DNA of 64,000 nucleotides from Blasia pusilla (Eukaryota > Marchantiophyta > Marchantiopsida > Blasiales), in assembly GCA_050084515.1 (NCBI GenBank), contig CM114272.1, forward strand, positions 50,096,001 through 50,160,000, written 5' to 3'. Shown piece by piece: positions 25,615 to 36,909 of the stretch. The notes beneath the pieces are model-generated. The model was not told the origin of the DNA. It saw nothing but the letters and a program-made list of their open reading frames with translations, and ran no database searches. Each line of letters opens with the position of its first letter. Position 1 is the stretch's first letter. The position numbers were made by a program, and so were the translations under genes.

Positions 25615-26426
25615 ATGCAAGGTAGACCAACGACAGAGCAAGCCATGGTAACGAAAGGCTTAGTGTGGTATTATTTCATAACTAGGGTTGGGTGTTCTGC
25701 CTGGTTAGTTTCATAGGTATGGTCTAGCACCTATAATGTGTCCTACTTAATTTGGGAGTACAACCCTTGATATTAGGGAAGATAACGTGTTTAGTGTTGG
25801 TGTTATGGAAAGGAGACATTCAACCATGTCCCTAGTTTCTAGGTAGAGGCCTCCATTAGGTTTGTGTCATCCACATAGTACCTAACTAGATAGGAGTTAG
25901 TTGTAAGCCACAACATGCTTTAGATAGTGCGATGGCATGTAGTTGTATGATTACAACACCGACTAAAGGCATACAATGTGTGTGTAGGGAGTTTAATATT
26001 ATACCTCCCTGGATTCATCCTTGATTGTTGGGAGAAGATGGTTGCCTATCAGCCAAGGTAATGATCAAGTGATGGTCGGATGAGCCATCTAACCATGTAG
26101 TTTGCGTGACATAGTTGTGGTCATTGAGGTGATGCAATGACCCCAACATTCACTAGTAGCGTAAGCACTCTAAGAGAGTTTTAGAGGGGAATGCACATGA
26201 AGAGGATAACATGCTCATGTATAGTCCCATGGAGAAACATGCTCATGTATAGTCCCATGGAGAGACATGCCATGGTGGAGTGTCTCTTCCCATGCAAGAT
26301 ATTAAGACCTCTTCACCATTAGGGGATATGAATATAAACTTATAGAGGAGTGTGAATGAGCTCATAAGGCAGGCATGGAGCCTTGCATTTGTTTTAGAGC
26401 AACAAGGATTAGGTAATGGTTATTGT
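25615..26426 (+). pseudogene. Deaminated gypsy protease-region relic
   Basis: Aligns with 56030-56790 of copy B. Clear blocks are GTCCTACTTAATTTGGGAGT (protease active-site region), CAACCCTTGATATTAGGGAAG, TATAGTCCCATGGAGAGACA and GTGTCTCTTCCCATG. The Asp codon of the protease active site reads AAT here. Stops are frequent. A 28-29-bp segment is duplicated at about 26210-26266. It directly follows a family-B LTR, so gag has been deleted. Confidence 0.75.
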
Positions 26427-27410
26427 TGCGACCCTCATAACCAAATAAGCGGTTATGCAAAACATCAGAACTCTAATTGGCTCACACTATGATGGTTGCG
26501 CGTTGGAGAGGTCTCTTGAAGGAGACAGAAGATGTGAGACACGTGAAATTTGAGCATTGCATGCGTTTATGTTTGCAACTAAAAAAACCTTAACCAAATG
26601 TGAACTAAGACTTGAGAGGTGTCCAATCTAGGAAGAGAGGTTACCAAAGAGGTTCAGAACCGGATTTGGAACGTGACTAACATTTGGGGCTTTATTATAT
26701 TTTGGAGCATAACTTTCAGACCTATGATGCTTTTGTAATGAATAAGGTAGCATTGGAAATCTTATGCAAAGAAAATTGCAACGCACTGAAGATCTAGAAA
26801 AACTCATAAGCAAAGATTAAGAAAGTACCCAAAAACTATTGAATATGGAGTTGGGTTTAGGGCCAAAAAGAGCGGCCCGAGAATCCTTTCCCAAAGATAA
26901 GGGAAGGGCGCACAATCCTATGAGTATATATAAGGGGGAGGGTCTCCAAGGGTGTTTGGGAGGTGAACTCCAATTTGAGGAGCCCCAAGGTGAACCAAGG
27001 GGACATAATGGATCAAGAGGTTTACATTGGGGTGTGAATCCCAAGCCAAGTCCAACAAAGTGGATTTCGGAGGCCACTCTTGGATTCCAAGCCATGGCTC
27101 ATTTAGTATATCTAGTACGGTTGGTTGGACAGTTGGCACCGCTAGGGGTGGGAGCGTTGTTTTAGGTGTTTGGACTATCCAGAAAGTTTGTCCCAAGTCT
27201 AGGAAGACTTTTCCGTGTTAGGAAGTGAGGAACTAGGAGGGTTAAGCTTGATGATCGAATGGCCCGAATTGAGAACTCAAGGAGTTAGAAGGGTGATTGA
27301 TCTAGATGAGACTAATGTGAGTGTGTTTGGGTGCAAATAAACAATGAGAGCATGTCCAACTAAACGTACACTTCCACAACACTTGAGGTTGACGTTCAAG
27401 AGGATTAGAC
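26427..27410 (+). repeat. LTR of family C, plus orientation
   Basis: Begins TGTTGCGACCCTCATAACC and is the head-to-head partner of the LTR at 24130-25111. It carries more C-to-T changes. The translated similarity is visible at the far end (QTFWIVQTPKTTL against QTFWLVQKPKTVL), but this is DNA homology, not evidence of a protein. Confidence 0.7.
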
Positions 27411-30400
27411 ACACGAAATTTATACTCTTGGAGTAGATACTTGACATCCTTGGATACCACACCTTATATATTGGAGTGTCTAGAAGAGAGTATGAGAGTG
27501 CCAGTCTACTAGGTCTCTTCAGAGGGATTTGCATAGGGCTAGTAGCGGTGTTCCAAGTTGAGTTACTGATCCATTTATACCTCTATGTTGAGAGAGTTGA
27601 GATTGCATAACGAGTCTTATTACGCCATATGGCGAGGTTGATCTAATCTTGGGAGTGGCATCAAGGACCTTGAAACATATATTATATGGATTTGTGAAGG
27701 GTGCAGCCACCACATTGCAATATGTAAGTGAAACAATGAAATGGTTATTCTAGAGGATGGCATATGTTGTATCTGACGACTCTAACGTGCCTCTTGACAC
27801 AATTCTCAGAGAATGATGGTTATGTCCCAAATATGTATGTATAGGGTAGTAAATTATTTACATGTATTTTTGTATGATCCTTTGAAAAAAATATCATCTC
27901 AAAATTGAAGGTATTCTAATTCCATCTAGATATATCGTTATGTGCATAATATCTTCATACCCAAGGATTTATTGGAATTCATCATATAGTTGTCATGAGT
28001 TGGAACTTCTGTAGAGAGACTCAGTGCCTTTGAGGTGCTTAGCTTGTTATTCTTACATTTTTTCTAGGGATTTCTTAGTTGGAACTAAGGCGTATGGAAG
28101 CGCTGCAAAAGTTTTGGAAAATGGTGTAAATTGGAGATTGGGTTCTCTATGAAGTGACTTATGGGAGAGTATGTGAGCATATATGGGGGCCGGCTTGTTG
28201 CTTGCTATTTCTAGTGTAACATGTAGATTTTTTTGGCTGGAAGAATATGTGGGAAAGCACTACCACTCTTATGTTAGAATCAAGGCCATGGATTGTGAAG
28301 CATTCACTATATACCAATAATAAGAAAAAACAAAAGCTGTAATATTGCTAAAAAAAATTGAGGTTGTAAATCTTAAAGCAAGGAACACCATGAAAAAAAG
28401 TGCACAAAATATATGCACAGAGCCTAAATAGTGGAAGAAAATGTAACATTGTCCCCTATCACATACATCATCCATACCAACCTTATCTTTAACTTAATCC
28501 ATCAATTGGGTAGATCTTACCTATATTATTGAGCCAAAGGTGGAGTAATGGGACCATAAATATTTTGATAACAAGAATAAGAAAAAATTAAATTAAATTT
28601 TGCAGCATGATTCAGTGACACTCATCATCATGTACGAAGACTTAGTCTAGCTTTCTACCTATAGCACACGAAGGTTTCAGTGAGGTACCGTTAATCTATA
28701 TTGTTATTGAAGAGTGCCTTTCAATTTTCAAAGGCTTTTCCCATTAACGCATGACCCTTTCATCCGGTAAGATCTCAAAATTGAGTTAAAAATTTAAATT
28801 AAAATCATTCAACTAATTCGGGGAGATTTCAAATTACCCATTAAAAAATTATCCTTTTTATGGGCACCAACGAGTTTCCACTTAAAATCATCACTCCTTC
28901 ATTCAGTCGATTACTTTCTTTTGAAGTCCCTAAATGAACATTCAAACTTGGAAAAATAAAACTTATCTCGGAGAATGAGCTCCACGAGAAACTCTTAAAT
29001 ATATATTTTCAGCAACTTTGAAGATGCTAGTGACAAGTGAAGGGTCGTTTATGGTGCAAGGATATCTTAAATGGACCCTAACTTAATACGAGGTAGTCGC
29101 TACCTAAAACTGCTCTCAAAGTTGGCTCACGTACCGTTGTTACGTGCCCATCAATCGCACTGAAGCTTTCCGGCTCTTCCATGCAAGAAACATGGAGTGG
29201 CGGTGGGTCAGGAGCACTCGTCACTACACCATTGGCATTGAAACAGCTCCCAGTTCCAGCTTTGTGACGTCCAGCGAAATTTGTGATGAAGGAAGGGTGA
29301 AGAATGCGGAGATAGTAGCGAGTGCCGAATCTAAGGTTTTCAATGAGACCCTCGCGGGAAAGTTCGCCATCCAAATCAGTCATAGACATCCAGCTTGGCA
29401 CCTACGCATCGGACTCTTCCCAAATTTGAACGTTCCTGCCGTTCTACCGCGGTATTGTTTCGAATGTCCATAGGAAGATTCCACATACATTTGGACTTTT
29501 CTGTGTGAGGCCCGGAAATTAGGCTCTCCGGAAAGTCGCACGCGCCATTTAGAGCTCGGGTGCCTCATTCCCGGGACTCATCCAAAATATTTTCACCTAG
29601 CGATTCCCCCAGCTCTGAAAAACTAGGACAGCGGTTTCATTGTCTCGAGCGCATATCCACCCGATTATGCAAATATTGGATTACGCGGATATTTGATTGA
29701 AACCTCTTAGGAACATGCGGCTTATGGGTTTAGAGAAGAGTCCAGAAATCGAGCACTATTCACGATTGCGACTGTTCGGTAAAAGTAATAAAGGCCTCAA
29801 TGATTCGCCCGTCACCTCCGTGCGTTGGTGAGGATTGGCACCGGAGTGATGTGCTGATCGAGTGCAGTCCAATTATAAATTTTGATCTCCACGCTGGTCC
29901 AACTTTGCGACAGTAACGATTTCCGGCGGGGAGAAAGCGGAGAGGTTTTCCGCTCGTCTAGATCTAATCAGGCACTGGATGCATGTCACAACAGTACCAT
30001 AAACATAGCGGAGAAACGAAGTCACACTGTCATCCACGTTACTGCTGTCCATGTTCTTAGCCCTTGTCAGTGACACTGGTCTGGACCTGCTGCTCCAATA
30101 GTCATGACCGCCATAATCAAGCTAGCCTATATTCGAGTTGAGTTTGATTACTTGAAACTCTTTTTCTTTTGACAATGTCATGACTGTATCTGCAAGTACC
30201 ATCTACATGAGAGCAGAATCAATGGAATAAACGAGAGTAGCACTCTCATTGACGTGGGCTTATAACCCGGTCCCATAAAATGCCGTCTTCGCGACAGTCC
30301 CGATCTCGTAAATACCACGGCGCGAATTCAAATTTTCTTCAGTTCGAAGAGTCGGACGTGGCCCTGGCTCCTCTCCATGGGACCGGATAGTTAAGGGCCT

Positions 30401-31784
30401 TTGCGATTGATCTTGAGCGCAGAATCAAATCAGACGAGCGGTACACTCTGATAGTCGTAGTTTTGAAATCCCTTGTGATTGATATGGTCTGGATGTGGAG
30501 TGGAACCACCACATAGATCAAGGCAGAAAACAAGCGGCATGAGAGTCGCACGGTCACCAACGGGACTTACGTGAGTTTGGAAACCAGTGTGATTGATATG
30601 GATAAGGAAGTACCAGAGGCATGAGCACAAAAATCGAGCTGCACGAGAGTGGCACGGTCAACGCCGTGACTTTGAACTCCTTTCATTGGTGTGCATCGGC
30701 GCGGATTTTCATGTTACTTCTGGATGTGAGTTCGAAGCGAAGCCCATACTTTGCCGCTGCCTTGCATTCAAGGCTGCGTAGAGTAGCGGCTAAGGTTAGC
30801 AGCGTCGGGAGTGCGGGGGTCGGATGTAACGGCAGCGCGCGGGCGGGAGGCACGGTGGATATCGGTCGCCGGGACAGAGTTCGGGGCTACACGGATGCCG
30901 TCCGCCTCCCTGTCCCAGCGGACGGAGCGGACGGACGTCGTTTAGGGTGGCCTACGGCGTCCGTCTACCACAGACGCCGTCTGTCACCTCGTCCGACGGC
31001 GTTAGGTTTAGTGGGCTTTGCTAATCGCTCGGGATCGATTAGGGTTAGTAGTGTTATACGAACCTGAAGTTCCGCGGCTAACTCCAATGGGAACCCAATC
31101 GAACGGGAAGAGACGTTGGATGGCGATTAGTCGAGTTTCAACTTGATTACATGCCTTGAGCAACGGATTATCTGCTGATTACATGGTTGATTACGTAGCT
31201 AATTAGTCCACTGATTACGGCCGAGGAGGAACGGATTTCAAGCATAATTAGTCCGTGGATTTCAACCTGAACTTCGGCGACCAGCTTTCAGGAACGCATG
31301 GTGTCCACTTCAGATTTTTTTCTTTAAGAATCAAAGTTTCCAAAACTTGATACCTAAGCTAAGATGTGCGTAGTCCAGTCCTAAATTTGAAATCACGAGG
31401 TGACCTTGTACTCTCTCCATATGGATGGGATTGACGTTTCCGTATTCGAATAGAATCCTGCATGTGGAATGAATTTAGTGCATGCTAAATGTCATGCGCA
31501 TAAGATTTTCACAGTTTTGTTTATGTATTTGTTCCCTTGTTTCCAATAAGGTGGAATGGCAATATTTGACACCTCAACCCTTCTCTTGAATTGGGGTAGG
31601 AATCGTCCACAAGGAAACTTGTATCACCCACCCATCTATTAACAGGTGTGTGGGTGATATCTCAAATCAAATACCTCTTTGCCCCAAGAGATATTTGATT
31701 CCAACCTTCGCCGCAAAGGAGGCAAGGGTAGTAGGCCAGAAAGCCAAAGTAGACGTCTTTGACTTTCACAAGGACGTGGATACC
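27411..31784. other. Intergenic, no gene recognised
   Basis: 27411-29040 is AT-rich with nothing identifiable. 29040-31080 is noticeably richer in G and C and includes a CGG/CCG-rich patch near 30830-31010 with short inverted repeats (ACGGCGTCCGTC / GACGCCGTCTGT). Open frames such as 29144-29473 and 30621-31067 have no recognised domain. A decayed gene or transposon is possible. Confidence 0.4.
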
Positions 31785-34385
31785 AATTCCACTTTGATGT
31801 CATAACCTCAAAAGGCCGTCTCGGTTGTGCTATGTTGAGACGTATGCACTCTAAGCATGTGGATAAGACAGGGTAGATATGCCATGGGGACTTACACAAG
31901 ACCGCTGACATTGCAAACGCAATAGTTGCCATGAAGTTGAGTTCGCATTGCCGGGACTTTGTAGAGCGCTTATTGTGAGTCGACGTGAATCCCTTAAATA
32001 TAATGAAAGAGCACAGGAGGTGGATTCGTGAACACATTCGAGAGAATCCTAATCAGGAACAAGCGTGGGGAAGGGATGCTATGCTAAAACCGCAAGATAT
32101 TCTAAATATCAAGCATTCGATGCGAAGACGGGAAAGGGGGTATGATGGAACCGATGATGTTGTTGCAATCCAACATTGGGTTGCAGCTTATCTTGAAAAT
32201 ATCATACACTACAAGGAGGCCATCTCTAGCTTAGGGCCACCTTTCTACATGGTCATTTCCACACCTTGGATGCTTTAGAATCTCTTGCTACTTGGTAACG
32301 ATGGAGCTATCTCCATGGATGCGACTCATGGCACGAACATATATGAGGTCAATTTAGGTCCAAACATCCATAATAGCTTTCTCTTCTTGGACTACCTATG
32401 CTACATTAAACAATTTGTGTCACCATGATGTCCATGCACCACCTGTCTGAATTCTGAACAGTTAGAATATTGTGTTCATTGTATCAGCTATTCACATGAA
32501 CAATTCGAATTTTGAACAATTGCATTTCCATATTCATAGTATTAGCTATTCACCTTGTTGGGTTTTGACAAGTTCAAGAACGGATTGCCTCTAGTATGGG
32601 CCATCCTACAAAGACATCAACATCGGAATCTGGTAGAGACATTGAGCCATATCAAGGACTGGGCAGATAGTTACATGAGGAGAGATGGTGCCCAGGTTGA
32701 TAGCCCTTCTTGGAGACCATCATGCTTCATAGTTGACGATTCTAAAGAGGAACAATCTGCTATAGAGAAGTATTCCCTAATGTCCCTATAGACCTCTGTT
32801 TATGGCAAGTTAGAAAGAATAGGTTAGAAATTCTACACCAACGGGTCCGTTGTCCAATTTCAAAAGCTGATATGAACTGGGACTTGGGTGGTGTCATGTA
32901 CTTACATGATGAAGGTATGTTCAAAATCAGTACTAGTCACTCTATTTTCATTTATTTTCGGTCCATCGTGCAAAGAGATCACTCAGGTTAAAGGAGATAT
33001 CTAAATAGTTACTAATTCTTCGTTTGTTTTGTATCCGAGATCCTGTTAATGCCTCCTACTATTTCATGCGTAAGTGGGCAAGAACACGATGCCATTTTTT
33101 GAAGCACTAGCTTTACTATTGGCATCCGAAGATTATTACTTGGACAAAAGGCTATCGTAAACATGCTCGGTCCAATCAAGATACCAATGTAGCAATCGAA
33201 AGGTGACACCACACCCTCAAAATGCATCTCACCTCTAACATGCCCACAAAGCCTACAATGAAGCTCATATGGCTTGTGTAAATGTTATGCGGGGAAATAG
33301 AAAAAATAAATTTGGTACTTGGGATTTTTGAAACAAGAAGGTATGGTTAGGAACAAGGTTATACAGAAAGTCATGCTCATGGCTATTTGAAGGGCAATTG
33401 ATATCCCAAAAAACCATATTACATTTGAAATGCTAAATGGGAGGAAATGTGCTCAAGTTAAGAGTTGCTCAAAGCCTGACGTTTGACACTGAAGTTGACT
33501 TGTTGTCCTTCCTGGGCACATGTTTTGGAAGCAAAGCTGATGGGTTAGAAACTTGGCACAAAAGCATGTAGAGGGCCAAGGTGGCAGTGCCGTGGAATCA
33601 AAGTTTATGGATGATGTTGGTTATCCTGAAGTGTCCCATTTGACTACACCTACATCAGCATCACATATAACCACCACGGAAGATGATCAAGATATTGTAG
33701 ATAATTGATTGCAGGCAAGCATTGGAGTTCCATACTCTAATGTCCTTCTCGAACATTTGTATCAACTTATGCAAAAGGATTTGGAATCACTTTTGAATCT
33801 GAAGGCCAGGATTGATACAAATACGCACCTTCTAGAAAATGTGAATAACATTGGCCACCACTTTCTTGAGCCCTTTGTTGGAAATGGCTCTCAAGATTGT
33901 CACCTTCGCAGTCGCATGGATTGGTTTGAACGGATGCACCAGAGAAGGAGGTTACATTGCATTCGGAGGAATCAACCCCAAGTCAATCGCCGCCAAGTTG
34001 AGTCATTCCATAGAGTGAAGCGATCAAAATTTCAGGAGGTAGAATTGGAAGCGGATGCATATACGCTTCTAGACTTGGATGCTCTTGTTAGCCAATATGA
34101 AAGCGAGGCAATACAGGACAATACTCTTCATTTAGACTGGCCTTTGGTAGATATGAGGCCACATAAAAATTACAAAATTAACACTAGTAGTAAGAGATGC
34201 CATGCTTGACAACCTCTTAGATGAAGAGCGACCCATTTCCGACGGAAGTGGCCAAAGAGGTGAACCAAGAGTCTCCGTAGTCCAAGACTCTCTACCAAGA
34301 GTCCCTCATTTCTCTATAGTCCAAGACTCTCTACCAAGACTCCCTAATTTCTTTGTAGTCCAAGACTCTCAGATTGAAAATTGAT
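31785..34385 (+). pseudogene. MULE-type transposase relic
   Basis: Plus-strand blocks in order: 31790-32278 (HFDVITSKGRLG, then NIMKEHRRWIREHI and DDVVAIQHWVAAYLEN), 32290-32345 (ISMDATHGTN, the first catalytic Asp region), 32555-32790 (FKNGLPLVWAI and CFIVDDSKEEQSAI, the second Asp region), 32775-32920 (the LCLWQVRKN block), and 33709-34380 (C-terminal part with no known domain). This pattern matches Mutator-like or SWIM-associated transposases of plants. Stops and frame changes separate the blocks. A stretch at about 32350-32552 with a duplicated TTGAACAATT/AGCTATTCAC segment interrupts the catalytic domain and may be an intron or an insertion. The usual His after LCxW is Gln here. It would have moved DNA but is now inactive. 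Confidence 0.65.
34268..34377 (+). repeat. 39-bp tandem repeat encoding a 13-residue unit
   Basis: TAGTCCAAGACTC recurs at 34278, 34317 and 34356, a period of 39 bases. In the open frame it gives repeated VVQDSLPRxPxF units at the end of the transposase-like relic. Confidence 0.8.
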
Positions 34386-34764
34386 CAAAGATAACCGTTT
34401 TGGAAAACCACGATTCAAAAAGTGGCCGCTATGTGGTATTTTTGATCTTAAATGTTTACCTTTCAATAAATCAAGCAAACTCAACGCAGAAATCATGAAC
34501 ATCTGAATGGAATCGCTTCAAAAAGTAGCCGCCAATGCGTGCTCGGATTCCGAAGCCCACAGGATCACAAAGCGTAATATGCTTACCATATATTCAAATG
34601 ACTGTAGGCAGGCATCATGAATATTGAACCCATAGTTAGTAGGTATACGAACGATACTTACCATCGTGCATACAGATCTATCATAATCATCGTACACATT
34701 AAACTCTACTATGGTCTGGGTAGTTAGAAAGTATCTGAACCATAGTATGCATTGTGTTCATTGA

Positions 34765-34915
34765 ACCAAACCATGGTAAGCAACGTAGCATCGTGCACAG
34801 AAACCATGTTAAGCAATGTAGCATCATGCATACTAACCATGGTAAGCATCATATCATTATAGCATCGTGCACACTTTACCATGGCAAACCATGGTAAGCA
34901 TCGTAGCATCGGACG
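34765..34915. repeat. Short tandem repeats of an ACCATGGTAAGCA..TAGCATC unit
   Basis: Four imperfect copies of a roughly 33-base unit (ACCATGGTAAGCA followed by GTAGCATCGTGCA). No coding meaning. Confidence 0.7.
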
Positions 34916-35689
34916 CACTGCGCTTTGGAGTCGCGTTCTTGAACTATACGTTGGCTACGCCATGATCTAGAAATAAGACCTATCCTCTAATTTAGTTAGG
35001 ACTATAAGAGTAGTTTTGACAAAAAAAAAAGACTTGGAAGGCCCACAAACCCCGGCCCACCCTTGAGGCTTGGGCCTCTTCATAAACATTTAGGGGAGCG
35101 AGTTTTACTTCCCCTAAGTTAACCATGATTAAAACAGTCACTAAACATAGGTGGATTTCAGGCTGGATGTACAATTACATATCCATATTTTTTGGATGTT
35201 TCGAAACTCGTCATGTGGATTGATACAACAACTACATCACTTGTCCAATTTTGCAACAAACACAAAGTTTCAGGTGTTCAACATACAAACACAATGGCCA
35301 TGGTGTGCAAGGTTCTTTGCCTACGCAAGCACCTTCTCATTGGGACAGTACGGATATTGGAAACACTTTCAAAATTTAGAGCATGCAGCAGTAGTGAAGC
35401 AAGGATTGGTGGAGCTCGTTAGAATGTCGAACAACAAAACCCAAACATTTGTCCTCGCATGTAGAAGCACAGAAAACCTGAAATGAATCTCGAACGAGAT
35501 GAACCAAACATCTCTCCTCACACATACAAGCGCAGAAAACCTGAAATCAATGTAGAGAAAATGTAGGCACATTCAAGTCCAGGTGCAAACGTTACAAAGT
35601 TGCCATGAGGTTCAAGTGAGAAAATAAGCCATCCACTGGAAGGTATGAACAGAATTTCATTAATTGGACTTGACAATTTTGGTTCATCC

Positions 35690-35955
35690 AAATTGGATGA
35701 CCAAATCGAACTTCTCTTACTCAAGTTCCATTGTTGGTATGTACCTATCCTCTCAAGTTGGATTACCAAATCAAACTTCTCTTACTCAAGTTCCATTGTT
35801 GGTATGTACCTATTCTCTCAAGTTGGACTACCAAATCAAACTTCTCTTACTCAAGTTCCATTGTTGGTATGTACCTATCCTCTCAAGTTGGACTACCAAA
35901 TCAAACTTCTCTTACTCACGTTCCATTGTTGGTATGTACCTATCCTCTCAATAGA
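35690..35955. repeat. 65-bp tandem repeat, four copies
   Basis: CTTCTCTTACTCA recurs at 35711, 35776, 35841 and 35906, exactly 65 bases apart, with only one to three substitutions between units. Because 65 is not a multiple of three, the three overlapping plus-strand open frames here are repeat artefacts. Confidence 0.95.
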
Positions 35956-36065
35956 CATACCATTGTAGGAAAGGTAACGCTACACATTTTGGACTCCAGT
36001 TCCAATGTGATTAGTATGTACTGAAAAATAGAAGTAGGCGACGATTTTCTAGTACTTTGTACTCC

Positions 36066-36380
36066 AAAAATGCTACTTCACTTGACCCTAAAACATCCGC
36101 ATCAGTCGTGCAACAGAATCATTGAAGAAATGTTAGTCCTAGTCAAGGTTTAGAGGAGAACCACAACAAAAGAGGTCACATTGCAAGTGAAGCTTATCTC
36201 CAAATAGTTCAAAAACTCTAGAACATGTTCTAACAATATTCGCCAAAATGCTACTTCACTTGACCCTAAAACATCCACATCAATCCTGCAACAAAATCAT
36301 TGAAGAAATGTTAGCCCTGGACTTTAAATGAGCAGAAGCAGCACAAATGAGGTCACATTGCAAGTGAAGCTTACCTCCGC
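36066..36380. repeat. Two-copy tandem duplication, ~178-bp period
   Basis: TGCTACTTCACTTGACCCTA occurs at 36071 and 36249, and GAGGTCACATTGCAAGTGAA closes both copies. Confidence 0.85.
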
Positions 36381-36909
36381 AATGTTAAAAAAATGGAAAC
36401 ATGTTCAAAACATATCCGCCAAAATATAGCGTCATGGTAGCATAAGTTCATCTGAACACACATTGGCAACATCAATTATCACATGTAATGTAATTATTTG
36501 ATACTTACGCTAGGATCACGAAAAGGAAAGGGTAAGATACCTTACTTGCAAGCAACATGACTGTGTCACCGCTTCATCCGCCAAAATTCATATACTACAA
36601 TGCGCATAATGAGAGTGCCGCCTCCGTTGTGTCACTACACACACAAGTCCAGAAAAGTACAAAGAAATCATAACAATAAGGAGAAGCAAAAAACGGGAAA
36701 CAAGAGCACAAGGAAAGATGACACTCACAAATTGCACATGCATCTTCATGCTACTGGTCTTCAGTGGCCCTTGTGCAGGCGTGCAGAAATCAGGCGATGG
36801 TATGGACAGGAAATCTCAATCTTCTGTCCCTACACAATCCTCCTGATCCCAAGTCACCAAGGTTTCTTCAATCTCCTTGCTCTGGTCCTCCTGATTCCCA
36901 CCTCCACCC

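Noticed and set aside
35645-36024. Three overlapping plus-strand open frames with repeated FHCWYVPILSS-like peptides
   Set aside because: Produced by a 65-bp tandem repeat that is not a multiple of three, so every frame is open.
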